Below are positions 14,676 to 23,284 of a stretch of 45,849 nt of DNA, piece by piece. The notes beneath the pieces were generated by a model. The model did not search any database. It had not been told where the DNA came from and saw only the letters and a list, made by a program, of their open reading frames with translations. The translations under genes were made by a program, and so were the position numbers. The stretch is from Bacteroidota bacterium (GTDB lineage Bacteria; Bacteroidota; Bacteroidia; Bacteroidales; Lentimicrobiaceae). The stretch covers positions 31,999 through 77,847 of the forward strand of contig WSXX01000034.1 of the NCBI GenBank assembly GCA_009773515.1, read 5' to 3'. Position 1 is the stretch's first letter. Every line of letters begins with the position of its first letter.

Positions 14676-15647
14676 ATGTCAGTTACAATTCATGAATTAT
14701 TGATTGCTGCAGGAACAAAGTTCCGCAAAGATCTTCTCACCATGCCTGTTGCTGAGTTGGCTCCTATTCTCAAATACATGTCGCTTAAAACCGGTATGCA
14801 GGGAAAAGAAGTTGGCGGTATTCTTACCACCGATGCTCAGTTGAGGCCATATCGCACCGATAAAGGCGCGAGTGACAATACCGCTATCAATCCATTCGAA
14901 TGGGAAACATTCCTGGGTGATGTGGTAAAAGAGTTTGACCCAAATGCCATTCTTGGCACACTTTACACCGAGGCAACTTCAAAGAAGCCCGATCAACGCG
15001 AAATTGCACGCCTTGTTGCCATGGAAATGGCCCGCAAAGTTGGCGAAGCTCTTCGCCAGAATATGTTTACAGCTGTTCGTGATGGCGCTGGTGATACCAC
15101 TGCCGATCTCTTCAACGGGTTCAGTACTCTTTTAACTGCTGCAAAAACAGCAAATAAGCTTACTGCAGCTCTCAATAACTATCAGGATCTTACTGGCGAA
15201 GCAATGACCAGTGCAAACTGCGGTGACATTCTGAAGGAATCTTACCGTGCAATGAACCCATTGCTCAAAGGTCGCCCTGTTAACCTGTATCTTCCTGATT
15301 CAGTTCTCGACATGTACGAAGACTGGTATCAGATTGAACATGGTCATGCTCCATGGAATGATGGTTTTGATCAGAGCAAGAAAACCCTCATCGGTTCACG
15401 CGGAAAATGTTCTTTCGTTCCTCTCGACAATATGGAGGGACAGCCTTACGCAATCTTCACTGTTAAAGAAAACATGAAGGTTGGTGTTGACCAGGAATCC
15501 GATAAGGAAACCGTTGAAATTCGCCGCCCTGACAATCCAAAACTTGTTCAGTTCTTCATGATGGCCTACTTTGGTGTAGGATTTGAAACCCTCGACAAGA
15601 GGTTTATGAATGTAATCGAAATCAACACAGGAGAGGAGGCCAGCTAA
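14676..15647 (+). CDS. Major capsid protein (HK97-fold likely)
   Basis: A 323-aa protein directly after the capsid protease, the standard place and size for the major capsid protein. Sequence features fit: a helical N-terminal arm (TKFRKDLLTMPVAELAPILK), a long helix (REIARLVAMEMARKVGEALR), and late beta segments with the common ending GFETLDKRFMNVIEI. There is no long N-terminal delta domain, consistent with the scaffold being part of the protease. Its stop overlaps the next start (AATG). Confidence 0.85.
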   Translation: MSVTIHELLIAAGTKFRKDLLTMPVAELAPILKYMSLKTGMQGKEVGGILTTDAQLRPYRTDKGASDNTAINPFEWETFLGDVVKEFDPNAILGTLYTEATSKKPDQREIARLVAMEMARKVGEALRQNMFTAVRDGAGDTTADLFNGFSTLLTAAKTANKLTAALNNYQDLTGEAMTSANCGDILKESYRAMNPLLKGRPVNLYLPDSVLDMYEDWYQIEHGHAPWNDGFDQSKKTLIGSRGKCSFVPLDNMEGQPYAIFTVKENMKVGVDQESDKETVEIRRPDNPKLVQFFMMAYFGVGFETLDKRFMNVIEINTGEEAS

Positions 15648-16234
15648 TGTCACTATTTGCAAGTCTTCCCTGGAATGATGGCCAGATTAACCCATCAGGG
15701 ATAAAAACAACCATTTACTGGATTCCAAAATCCCAGTTAGCACGCCCTTTGCCTAAGGTAAATCCGGCACCTGTTACACCAGCTGAGAACACAAGCCTAA
15801 GCGGCGATTTTGAGCCAACTGGAGCCAATAAGTGGAAAAAGTTGTACACTACCCAGGGAAAGGGTAAAGTGTTTTTCGAACCGGTAGGGGAGAAGGATCA
15901 TAAGATGTTCTTGAACAAAGGAACATTTTCTTTCCCCGATATCTCACCTGAAGCGCTGAGCCTGGCAAAGCAGACTATCAATAGCAATATTGTTATGGTT
16001 GTACCTATGCCACACGAAACCGAAAAACGGTTTGTTGTACTCGGCGATGAGGATTATGATGTTACCGTGAGCACAAAAGGCGATTCAGGAGATGCTCCTG
16101 GATCAGCTAAAGGATTAATAATTGAAATCGAAGTTCCATCAAGTACTCCTTTGCCTTACTATAAGGGTATACTCGAGCTTGAGGATGGAACATTAGATTG
16201 TGAGACCGGAGTATTTACTCCTAGCGCATCTTAA
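15647..16234 (+). CDS. Structural protein, possibly tail tube or head decoration
   Basis: A 195-aa beta-rich protein translationally coupled to the capsid gene and followed by a terminator. Segments such as FFEPVGEKDHKMFLNKGTFS and LIIEIEVPSSTPLPYYKGIL recur in Bacteroidota phage structural proteins. The Pro/Thr-rich stretch near 40-50 may be a linker. Being expressed at capsid level (same transcript, then terminator) suggests a high-copy virion protein; I cannot separate tail tube from decoration protein. Confidence 0.65.
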   Translation: MSLFASLPWNDGQINPSGIKTTIYWIPKSQLARPLPKVNPAPVTPAENTSLSGDFEPTGANKWKKLYTTQGKGKVFFEPVGEKDHKMFLNKGTFSFPDISPEALSLAKQTINSNIVMVVPMPHETEKRFVVLGDEDYDVTVSTKGDSGDAPGSAKGLIIEIEVPSSTPLPYYKGILELEDGTLDCETGVFTPSAS

Positions 16235-16258
16235 TTGATGCTTCCGATTCAATGTTGA

Positions 16259-16289
16259 AGCCCTGCCCTGATGGGCAGGGCTTTTTTTT
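16259..16289 (+). terminator. Terminator after the capsid genes
   Basis: Perfect 10-bp stem AGCCCTGCCC / GGGCAGGGCT, loop TGAT, then seven T. No late-type box was found between it and the next gene at 16304, so the following genes may rely on read-through. Confidence 0.92.
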
Positions 16290-16303
16290 AAAACCCCAAC
16301 AAC

Positions 16304-17050
16304 ATGAACCTAAAAGAACAAATTACAGAATGGTTAGAATCTGAAGAAAAAGACTTCAACCAGGGATTACAGCTCTATATTGAAGCTTCCCACAATCGCA
16401 GTGTAATGCTTTACCTGCAGAGAAAAAACAATCACGAAAAACTTACTTATGAGCTGCAAAAGCTTATAAAGCAAGTTCCTTCGCGGCTTGAAAAGCAGCC
16501 GGCCATTCCATTTGCCTCCAGGGCAGCTATCAACAAACAATCCCGGAACCGGGTCGAAGAATCTTCCACACACAAAATTCTTCAGCCTCGGAAAATCGAC
16601 AGGGAGAAACTGCCTGAAGATTTACAAAAGGTTTACGATTCAATTGGAGATCAGTATAAGATCCAGCGCAATATTCACGAAAAAATGAAGCTGGCCGATA
16701 CCGATGAATCCCGGGCTCAATTGCGTGAACAACTTCTTGAAGTTGATGACTACATTTCAAAGGCATGGAATGCCATTGATTTGTTTATCAAAACAGGCCA
16801 GGAGCCAAAATCCGAAGATAAAAAGGACGTTGATAAACTGAAGGCAATTAACTCGGCACGTTCTTACATCAGCAAGGGATTAAATGCGCTTGAGAAGCTC
16901 GCCGGCAAGAAAAAGGAAGAGCGTATTGCTGCAATTTCTGAACGTGTAGATCTGCTCATTAAACTTGATGTTTCTGTTAAAGCCGAAACCAGGGCTGAAC
17001 TCATCAGCCAGAATGTAATTAAAGAAAACAGCAAGCTGAAGGTTGACTAA
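16304..17050 (+). CDS. Helical phage protein, unknown
   Basis: A 248-aa, almost entirely helical, charged protein (NHEKLTYELQKLIKQVPSRL; DYISKAWNAIDLFIKTGQEP). No membrane segment. It begins 15 bp after the capsid terminator and precedes the glycosyltransferase by 11 bp. Likely a coiled-coil assembly or accessory protein; family not recognised. Confidence 0.7.
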   Translation: MNLKEQITEWLESEEKDFNQGLQLYIEASHNRSVMLYLQRKNNHEKLTYELQKLIKQVPSRLEKQPAIPFASRAAINKQSRNRVEESSTHKILQPRKIDREKLPEDLQKVYDSIGDQYKIQRNIHEKMKLADTDESRAQLREQLLEVDDYISKAWNAIDLFIKTGQEPKSEDKKDVDKLKAINSARSYISKGLNALEKLAGKKKEERIAAISERVDLLIKLDVSVKAETRAELISQNVIKENSKLKVD

Positions 17051-17061
17051 AGTATTTAACC

Positions 17062-18495
17062 ATGCAGCCTTGTAAAATAGCCGTATTGATCACCACGCAC
17101 CAGCGTGCCGGTATGCTCCTGGATCTGCTCGCGCAATTAAGTGAGCAGAGCCGGGAGTATACTATTTACCCCATCATTGCCATTGATGGACCACAGCCCG
17201 GGTATGATGTGGTTTTAAAATATCTTGAAACCGGCTTTCAGCATCATAGTTTACTTGTTAATGCTGAAAATGGTGGTAAAGCCAGGTATTGGGAGTTGAT
17301 TAATTTGATCTTTGCTGAAGCTCAGAGAATGAATGAAATTTATTCGTTTGATTATTTTATTCAGCTGCCTGATGATATCTCAATTGCTCCGGACTTTTTT
17401 AATGAGGCAATTCATCAATTCAGAGCGATTGCAGATCCCCGGGTAATATGTCTCAACCTTCTCAATGATGGCAGAACACAAACCGGATGGACCAGAATAC
17501 AGCCCAAGGATGTATCATACAGCCGATATGGTTTTATTCGCACTGGATGGGTTGATATGTGCTACATTTCAACATCACGATTCTTTGAGCAGCTGCATTA
17601 TAAAATCAAGCCGGTTAATCTCAACTGGAGTGCAGATCCAGCCCGATCGAGCGGAGTGGGCATGCAGATAAGTAAACGGCTCACAGCTCAGGGATACAAT
17701 ATGTACATGGTTTTCTATAGTCTGGTAGATCATGGCACCCATACAAGCCAGATGCATCCGCAGCATCGTAAAGAAGTGCCTCTTGTTGCAAAGATTAAGC
17801 AGCCTCGGGATAAAGTAACTGCAGGCATGGCTACCATCCCGGGAAGAGAAAAGAGTTTGCGCGATGCAGTAAACAGCATCATAAACCAGGTTGATGAACT
17901 GATCATTACTTTGAATGGTCATCAATCAATCCCTGATTGTCTGAAACACGAAAAAATTAAAGTGATCTCAGATCCGGGCAACTCCAGGGGAGATGCCGCA
18001 AAGTTTGCGATTCTGGGCGCTCAGGGCTATTTATTTACGCTCGATGATGATTTGATATATCCTTCAGATTATATCGCCGTAATGATCGCCAAAATCGATT
18101 TTTACAGCCGAAAAGCTTTGATTTGCCATCACGGTAGGTTTTTCCATAATTTCCCGGTGAAATCTTACTATCATTCACCGGCCAGAATTGTACGCTGTAC
18201 AGATCAAAACCATAAAGACCAGGTGCTCCATATTCCGGGAACCGGTGTTTCAGGCTGGCACAGCTCTACACTTCCGCACCTGGCCATTAACCATTTTTAT
18301 ATTCCCAATATGAGTGATATCTGGATGGGCATTTATTGTAAAATAAACCAAGTTCAGGTTATCGGTTGCGAACACAAAAAATACTGGATCCAGGAGAATT
18401 CTGCTTACGATCGCAAGGGTGCAATTTATGCACGTTACAACCGTAACGATGCATTTCAAACACTATCCATAAACTCAATAGAATGGATGCAATAA
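17062..18495 (+). CDS. Tandem-domain GT-A (family 2-like) glycosyltransferase
   Basis: A 477-aa protein with two apparent GT-A domains. Domain 1: N-terminal nucleotide-binding strand IAVLITTHQRAGMLLDLLAQ, IAIDG at 39-43, and the metal-binding pair in QLPDDIS near 103. Domain 2 begins near 255 (GMATIPGREKSLRDAVNSII), has IITLNG and the metal site FTLDDDLIYP near 328. Both keep an acidic DXD-like motif, so both could be active. It lies inside the packaging/head module and overlaps the next gene. Targets could be virion proteins, phage DNA bases or host surface sugars. No signal peptide, so it acts in the cytoplasm. Confidence 0.85.
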   Translation: MQPCKIAVLITTHQRAGMLLDLLAQLSEQSREYTIYPIIAIDGPQPGYDVVLKYLETGFQHHSLLVNAENGGKARYWELINLIFAEAQRMNEIYSFDYFIQLPDDISIAPDFFNEAIHQFRAIADPRVICLNLLNDGRTQTGWTRIQPKDVSYSRYGFIRTGWVDMCYISTSRFFEQLHYKIKPVNLNWSADPARSSGVGMQISKRLTAQGYNMYMVFYSLVDHGTHTSQMHPQHRKEVPLVAKIKQPRDKVTAGMATIPGREKSLRDAVNSIINQVDELIITLNGHQSIPDCLKHEKIKVISDPGNSRGDAAKFAILGAQGYLFTLDDDLIYPSDYIAVMIAKIDFYSRKALICHHGRFFHNFPVKSYYHSPARIVRCTDQNHKDQVLHIPGTGVSGWHSSTLPHLAINHFYIPNMSDIWMGIYCKINQVQVIGCEHKKYWIQENSAYDRKGAIYARYNRNDAFQTLSINSIEWMQ

Positions 18496-18944
18496 CATGG
18501 ATAGATAGCACAATTGGCATTTACCTGGATAATAAGATACAGGCTCATCATATTTTTGATGTTATGCTCAGTGAGCTTCAGACTGCTGATGAGCTTGTAA
18601 TAAGTTCATTTGCCATCACTGAGGTATGGGTGCGCCGGTTGATCCGGAATAAAGAAAAGTTAAATCACATTATTCTTATTCTTGATTTTACAGTCGCTTC
18701 CAGGAAAGCAAGGAATACTGATTTTGCTGCACAGAATGTAAATGAACTGTATCTCACAAAGCAGCACAGCAAAACCATTTACATGCGGTCAGGAAACCGG
18801 CAAATGCTTGCACTCATCAGCAACAATGCAACAAATAACCAAAGGTTTGAATCCGGGGTGATCTTCAGGGATCATCCGGCAATTAATATTTACCTGCAGA
18901 AACTAGAAACAGTTAAAAATGAAAGTGCCATATGGAGGATCTGA
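18483..18944 (+). CDS. PLD-like domain protein (degenerate HKD)
   Basis: A 153-aa protein with the layout of a single phospholipase D-like nuclease domain: a strand and helix (ADELVISSFAITEVWVRRLI), then HSKTIYM (H95, K97) and SNNATNNQRFE (113-123), matching the HxK...(G)SxNxTxNxRxE pattern. The usual Asp after HxK is not evident, so catalysis is doubtful. It overlaps the glycosyltransferase by 13 bp and the small HTH gene by 13 bp, just before terminase, which suggests a role in packaging or DNA end handling. Confidence 0.6.
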   Translation: MDAITWIDSTIGIYLDNKIQAHHIFDVMLSELQTADELVISSFAITEVWVRRLIRNKEKLNHIILILDFTVASRKARNTDFAAQNVNELYLTKQHSKTIYMRSGNRQMLALISNNATNNQRFESGVIFRDHPAINIYLQKLETVKNESAIWRI

Positions 18945-19195
18945 GTAAGATAGAAGAATATGCTGGCTTATTTCTTACTATCGATGAAATAGCTATACTG
19001 CTGGATGTTGATCCGGCAGAGCTCAGGCGCGATATCAGGCATGGCAAAAGTGACCGGGCACGGGCATACAACAAAGGTAAGATTCAAAGCATACTTGAAG
19101 TTCGCCGGCAAACGGTTGAGTTTGCAAAGAAAGGATCTCCTGCAGCTGAAGAACTAGTAAACACTTACATAATAAACCAGAAGAAAAATGAGTAG
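18932..19195 (+). CDS. Small HTH protein, candidate terminase small subunit component
   Basis: An 87-aa protein: HTH-like N-terminus (FLTIDEIAILLDVDPAELRR) and a basic helix with the 'VRRQTVEFAKKGSPAAEELV' pattern frequently seen in small terminase-associated proteins. Overlaps both neighbours. Probably recognises phage DNA for packaging together with the next gene product. Confidence 0.65.
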   Translation: MEDLSKIEEYAGLFLTIDEIAILLDVDPAELRRDIRHGKSDRARAYNKGKIQSILEVRRQTVEFAKKGSPAAEELVNTYIINQKKNE

Positions 19196-19784
19196 GAAAA
19201 AAAACCTCGATAAATTCCAGGAACTGATGTTTCGCGACATGAACGAAATCACCGGATTAACACCGGTGGAAGTTCAGCAGCTGCGGCGCTATAGGTTTGC
19301 TTTCACTATGTTGCTCGATAATCCTTCATTGCCTGACAATTTACTTAAAGATCATTTGATTGCAGAGTATGATATAAGCGAAAGCCAGGCTTATCGTGAC
19401 TTATCAAACATGAAGGTTATTTTACCAAACATCAAAAATGCCGGTAAGGAATGGATTAGATATATTGTGAATGAAGAGCTGAAGGAAGCAATTGGGGAAG
19501 CCAAGACAAGTAACAAGCTCAAAGAAAGGATACTGGCGGTTGCTGCCCTGGCTAAATATAACCGTCTTGATCAGCTGGATGAGGAGGAGATGCCATGGGA
19601 TGAAATTATCCCGGTACCCATTGAACCCACAAATGATCCAACAGTACTCGGAGTGAAGCCACTCGAAAACAGGGATGAAGAGGTTAAGCGCTTAATTGAC
19701 AAATACAGGGGAGAAATTGAAATTGAGGATATCGAATATCAGGATCTGAACGATGAGCCAGGAGAAAAAGAAAATATATTTTAA
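19188..19784 (+). CDS. Probable terminase small subunit
   Basis: A 198-aa protein directly upstream of, and overlapping by 32 bp, the large terminase gene. An HTH-like part (LIAEYDISESQAYRDLSNMK) and helical oligomerisation region (KLKERILAVAALAKYNRLDQ) precede an acidic tail. Assignment rests on position and HTH-helical layout more than on sequence identity. Confidence 0.65.
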   Translation: MSRKKNLDKFQELMFRDMNEITGLTPVEVQQLRRYRFAFTMLLDNPSLPDNLLKDHLIAEYDISESQAYRDLSNMKVILPNIKNAGKEWIRYIVNEELKEAIGEAKTSNKLKERILAVAALAKYNRLDQLDEEEMPWDEIIPVPIEPTNDPTVLGVKPLENRDEEVKRLIDKYRGEIEIEDIEYQDLNDEPGEKENIF

Positions 19785-21378
19785 CAATCCACAGTTGGAG
19801 TTTCGTTATGTTGCTGCGCATACCAGTGTTTTCCTTGGTGGTCGGCGATTGGGTAAAACGCATGGAATTATCTCTCCCTGGTTGCAGCGTAATGCCCAAC
19901 ATATGCCACGCTCCGGAGGCGGAATAATAGGATCCACTTTTCAGCAGCTTTTAACCAGAACCTTGCCAGGCACATTCAAAGCGCTTGAAGATTCAGGTTA
20001 TCGTCGCAATGTGCATTATTTCATTGGCCGTAAACCTCCCAGTTCTGCAAGTTTCAAGGAACCGGTTATTAAACCAATTGGTTACGACCATGTAATCAGC
20101 TGGTATAATGGTTCAGTACAGTATTTAATTTCCCAGGATATTCCCGGATCCTCAAACTCGCTTACCCTGCAGTATATACTTGGTGATGAAGCGAAGTTTC
20201 TTGACTTCGATAAACTTAAAGATGAAACATTTCCGGCCAATGGAGGATTCAAAGGTCCCTGGAAGAATTCTCCCTGGCTGAATAGTATCTTGTTTACTTC
20301 CGATATGCCCTCCAGCAAAAAAGGATCATGGCTTTTGAATTTTAAAGAAAAGATGGATCCGGAAGTAATTAATTCAATTAAATACCTCGTTTGGAAGATC
20401 TATGAACTCAAGCAAAAGCCAAAAACAGAATGGAACCTCCGGAAGCTGAAAGAATATAACCTGGAGCTTGCTCAGCTGCGAAGCATTGCAGTTTATTACC
20501 GGGAAGTATCAACCATTGAAAATATTGAACTGCTAGGTAAAAAGTACATAGCACAGATGAAGCGGGATCTTCCGCCGCTTATATTCCTGACTTCAATTAT
20601 GTGCATCCGCCCGGGCAAACTCAAAGATGGTTTTTACCCTTCATTGCGCGAAAAGGTGCATTTTTACACAGCATTCAATAACAGTTATTTGCAGAATCTT
20701 GATTACGATTTTGAAAAGGCTCAGGTACAATCATGCCTTCAGGATGCTGATGTGGATCTTCACAGGCCGATTTGCATTGCTTTTGATTACAATGCAAACA
20801 TTAACTGGCTGGTTGCTGGCCAGGCTGATGGCATAAAGGCAAAGGTTCTGAAATCCTTTTATGTGAAGTATAACCGGAAACTTCGTGAGCTGGTTGATGA
20901 CTTTTGCGAATACTACCGGCACCATCACTCCAGGGAAGTCACATACTATTATGACAGTACTGCCCTGGGCTCAAACTATGCAGTAAGCAATGAGGATTTT
21001 GCATCAGTAATCTGCAGTCAGTTTGAAAAGAACAAATGGACCATCAGGCGGGTATTTCTTGGAAACCCGGCCAAACACCATGAAAAGTATCTTATGATTG
21101 ATCAGGGCTTGAAAGGACAGAAATATCTTTTACCGATGCTCAATGTTGACAACAATGAAGCTCTGAAACTTGCGCTTGAGCATACTGGTATCCGCATCGG
21201 GCCAAATGGATTCCAGAAAGATAAATCGGGAGAGAAGCTTGCCGAAACCGAAGAGGATCTACTCGAGCATAGAACTGATGGTACCGATGCTTTTGATACC
21301 CTGTTGATTGGAATGTTTCTTTTACCTGATCACTCAAGTGGAATAGTACCTTATGGAACAAGTGCCAGTGAAATATGA
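19753..21378 (+). CDS. terL: Terminase large subunit
   Basis: A 541-aa DNA-packaging motor. ATPase: Walker A GGRRLGKT (29-36), Walker B LQYILGDEAK with acidic residues near 145-147, coupling segment SILFTSD. C-terminal RNase H-like nuclease: acidic residues in IAFDYNAN (near 343), YYYDSTA (near 402) and DGTDAFD (near 509). It translocates DNA into the prohead and cuts the concatemer. Length normal, all motifs present. Last gene of the head/packaging unit; the next genes run in the opposite direction. Confidence 0.92.
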   Translation: MSQEKKKIYFNNPQLEFRYVAAHTSVFLGGRRLGKTHGIISPWLQRNAQHMPRSGGGIIGSTFQQLLTRTLPGTFKALEDSGYRRNVHYFIGRKPPSSASFKEPVIKPIGYDHVISWYNGSVQYLISQDIPGSSNSLTLQYILGDEAKFLDFDKLKDETFPANGGFKGPWKNSPWLNSILFTSDMPSSKKGSWLLNFKEKMDPEVINSIKYLVWKIYELKQKPKTEWNLRKLKEYNLELAQLRSIAVYYREVSTIENIELLGKKYIAQMKRDLPPLIFLTSIMCIRPGKLKDGFYPSLREKVHFYTAFNNSYLQNLDYDFEKAQVQSCLQDADVDLHRPICIAFDYNANINWLVAGQADGIKAKVLKSFYVKYNRKLRELVDDFCEYYRHHHSREVTYYYDSTALGSNYAVSNEDFASVICSQFEKNKWTIRRVFLGNPAKHHEKYLMIDQGLKGQKYLLPMLNVDNNEALKLALEHTGIRIGPNGFQKDKSGEKLAETEEDLLEHRTDGTDAFDTLLIGMFLLPDHSSGIVPYGTSASEI

Positions 21379-21494
21379 TGATAATAAATAGTAGTAAGAT
21401 CCTGGCGGCTTGGCTCTTTTTCAGAGCGATAGCGGAGAAAAATGGATAAATAAATCCGGTAGAGCGTACAAACTTTTATGAAAGTTTATTTTTT

Positions 21495-21597
21495 TTGCAA
21501 AAAAAAATCCCGGCTGTAGCTGGGGTACGCGGAACACCGCTTCATGAGCGCGCCCAGGCATACAAGTCGCCTTGTATTCCCTGAGTGCTGCGGTTAT
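21495..21597 (-). terminator. Branched structured terminator of the leftward accessory operon
   Basis: On the minus strand, after the stop at 21601, the RNA can form ATACAAG-GCGA-CTTGTAT and GCGG-TGTT-CCGC hairpins inside a GC-rich region ending in CCGGGA and nine T. A multi-hairpin fold with a closing T run fits a terminator or a stable 3' RNA. The 222-bp gap to the terminase stop otherwise holds no gene. Confidence 0.6.
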
Positions 21598-21600
21598 TAT

Positions 21601-21783
21601 TTAAAGTCCGGGGTCGGCATCTGAAAAGGAATAATCTTCAACCGGATTATTAAGATTGAATAAACAATCGTCGCACGTGTCCGGGTCTTCCATTTCTCCG
21701 GCTAAATAGCTTTTAAATTCTTCTTTTGAAAGCTTGAACGTGTCTCCGCAATAACGGCAATAAAATGAATTTTCTGTTGTCAT
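21601..21783 (-). CDS. Small zinc-ribbon-like protein
   Basis: A 60-aa protein with CRYCG near the N-terminus and CDDC near residue 39, an arrangement that normally binds one zinc. Last gene of a four-gene leftward operon, overlapping the SymE-like gene by 4 bp. The acidic C-terminus (VEDYSFSDADPG) is notable. Function unknown. Confidence 0.7.
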   Translation of the reverse strand: MTTENSFYCRYCGDTFKLSKEEFKSYLAGEMEDPDTCDDCLFNLNNPVEDYSFSDADPGL

Positions 21784-21986
21784 GCTCTTTGATTTTGTGG
21801 TGTTTTGCTTATCACTATTTTACCCTGTTCAACTGTAAGGATCACCGTTTCAAAACTGTTAAATCCTGCCTGTTTTAGCCAATTTCCCTCAATTCTCAAA
21901 GTAGGGTAAAAAGTCCGTTCGTTGTATTTTCTATTCCTCGTCTTTTCTTGAATTGTAAGGCTTCGGAATTTGACAAGTTTACCCAT
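21780..21986 (-). CDS. SymE-like toxin family protein
   Basis: A 68-aa protein resembling SymE: RKYNERTFYPTLRIEGNWLK followed by QAGF, then VILTVEQGKIVISK. Known SymE of E. coli is an SOS-induced type I toxin of AbrB-like fold held down by the antisense RNA SymR; members are widespread in mobile elements. Here it lies in a translationally coupled operon (start overlapping the stop of the upstream gene by one base), so it lacks a long private leader, and an antisense RNA would have to lie over the upstream gene. It may act as nucleoid-binding regulator instead of toxin. Confidence 0.75.
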   Translation of the reverse strand: MGKLVKFRSLTIQEKTRNRKYNERTFYPTLRIEGNWLKQAGFNSFETVILTVEQGKIVISKTPQNQRA

Positions 21987-22333
21987 TATGCCGCCCTCCT
22001 TTCAGATTGTTGATTAACCTGTAAGTTGCTGAATAAATAACAGATAGGGTAAAAATCCATTTTTTTATCCTCGTCCTGTTCCTGCTGTTCAACCCTGTTC
22101 AGTTTCTTAGGTGTCGCCCAGACTGCAAAGGCTCTACTTCCGCTTTTTACTCTGTACCCTTTTTTATTCCATTCCCAAAGCGTGTTAAACTCTTGGTGTC
22201 CGTCTTGACGGTAAAACATTTCTATTACTGCCTCGTTTACGGTTTCATATTGCCCCGATTTAACAAGCGGTTTAACTACTTTGCTCAAAGCTTTTAACGC
22301 TTCTCTCCGTTCTTTGTGTTGGCTCTTTTCCAT
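21986..22333 (-). CDS. ArdC N-terminal-like protein
   Basis: A 115-aa protein. Residues 45-110 (EFNTLWEWNKKGYRVKSGSR, then AFAVWATPKK ... FYPICYLFSNLQV) match the pattern of the ArdC N-terminal domain, which binds single-stranded DNA in plasmid antirestriction proteins (W/F...GxxVxxGs/ekg...V...pkk...fFsvfnLfs-xxQv). No metalloprotease domain follows. Possibly protects or organises DNA. In operon with the SymE-like gene. Confidence 0.65.
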   Translation of the reverse strand: MEKSQHKERREALKALSKVVKPLVKSGQYETVNEAVIEMFYRQDGHQEFNTLWEWNKKGYRVKSGSRAFAVWATPKKLNRVEQQEQDEDKKMDFYPICYLFSNLQVNQQSERRAA

Positions 22334-22386
22334 AGCTGTAAAATTTAGGCCGGCTGATCAAATGACCTGCCGGCCGGTTAAAAAAA

Positions 22387-22836
22387 TCAGGCTGCCAAAA
22401 GTTTAGATTCAATTTCTGAAATTTTGCTTTTAACATTGTTAATGCAAATGTCTATCATGGCTTCAACTGCGCCCGGGTCGTTACTTATGAAATCCTGACC
22501 ATCACCACCGTTATACAGTTTTAATGAGGTGTTCACATTTATACGGCTTCTGAAATCGTGCAATTTATTCAACTGCTGCAAATGGTTGTGGTGCTGTTCT
22601 GTCAGGAAAAATTTTTCCTGAACTGTGCGAATGATGTCATAAACATTAATCTTTTCCGGTTTTGCTTCCGGTGCTGGCTTTGCTTCCGGTGCTGTTTTAC
22701 TTTCCGGTTCTTCTGTTTTTTCGCCTGGCTGTTCCTGGCTTTCTGGTTTCAATACCTGCATAACCGGATTGACCTGGTTTAATTCGGTTTCTGTTTGGGC
22801 TGCTGCGGTTGCTGCCCTGCGTGTTACTTTTGTCAT
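22387..22836 (-). CDS. Proline/glutamate-rich accessory protein, unknown
   Basis: A 149-aa protein. The first half is low complexity with repeated PEAKPA units (TEEPESKTAPEAKPAPEAKP); the second is helical (VYDIIRTVQEKFFLTEQHHN ... IDICINNVKSKISEIESKLL). First gene of the leftward operon, with a likely promoter and a palindromic operator upstream. Function not recognised. Confidence 0.7.
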   Translation of the reverse strand: MTKVTRRAATAAAQTETELNQVNPVMQVLKPESQEQPGEKTEEPESKTAPEAKPAPEAKPEKINVYDIIRTVQEKFFLTEQHHNHLQQLNKLHDFRSRINVNTSLKLYNGGDGQDFISNDPGAVEAMIDICINNVKSKISEIESKLLAA

Positions 22837-22880
22837 TGTGTTTGTTTTTTAGTGAAACATTAATAGTTTGAAATACACTA

Positions 22881-22912
22881 TAAATATACAACGTATATTT
22901 TAAATATGCAAA
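22881..22912 (-). promoter_or_regulatory. Leftward promoter with operator-like palindrome
   Basis: On the minus strand TTTG (22912-22909), 20 bp, TATATTTA (22888-22881). The palindrome AAATATAC-AAC-GTATATTT (22882-22900) covers the -7 element and part of the spacer, where a dimeric repressor would block it. The accessory operon begins at 22836. Confidence 0.55.
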
Positions 22913-23284
22913 TTTATTTTTGCGTAAAACGCTAAAAAACAGCTAATTAAGTGTATATAGATATTATATTATATCTTGTCGCTTTATTTTATCACATCAG
23001 AACCACTAAAAATTTTTTTTTAATTCCGCAAAGGTTTGGCAATCTGATAGGCTCTCAGATCGCTCCTATTTATTTTATTGTAATCGGTTGAATGTGAGTA
23101 AAAAAAGGGGTTAAACAGGGGAACTTTTCCCTTTTTTGCGTCTAAAGATCCCGCGCCGCGCTGAGGGTGCAAGGCAATTGCCTCTTTGAAAAATTTACGT
23201 AATATGCATGTGATTTTCATTTGTGCAATTGTGTGAAAAAAAGTAATAAATTGCGGGGGTATTAACTCATTTAAATTTACAGCA
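22913..23284. other. AT-rich intergenic region with one terminator-like hairpin
   Basis: No open frame is convincing here. AGATAT and ATATCT arms form a palindrome near 22958-22974. A hairpin AGGGGA / TTCCCT with flanking A6 and T6 runs (23101-23137) could terminate in either direction. The remainder is very AT-rich and probably holds the promoter of the gene at 23285. Confidence 0.5.

Noticed and set aside
21112-21119. TGTCCTTT on the minus strand inside the terminase gene
   Set aside because: It lies within coding sequence and has no TA-containing -7 box 20 nt downstream on that strand, so it is probably coincidental.
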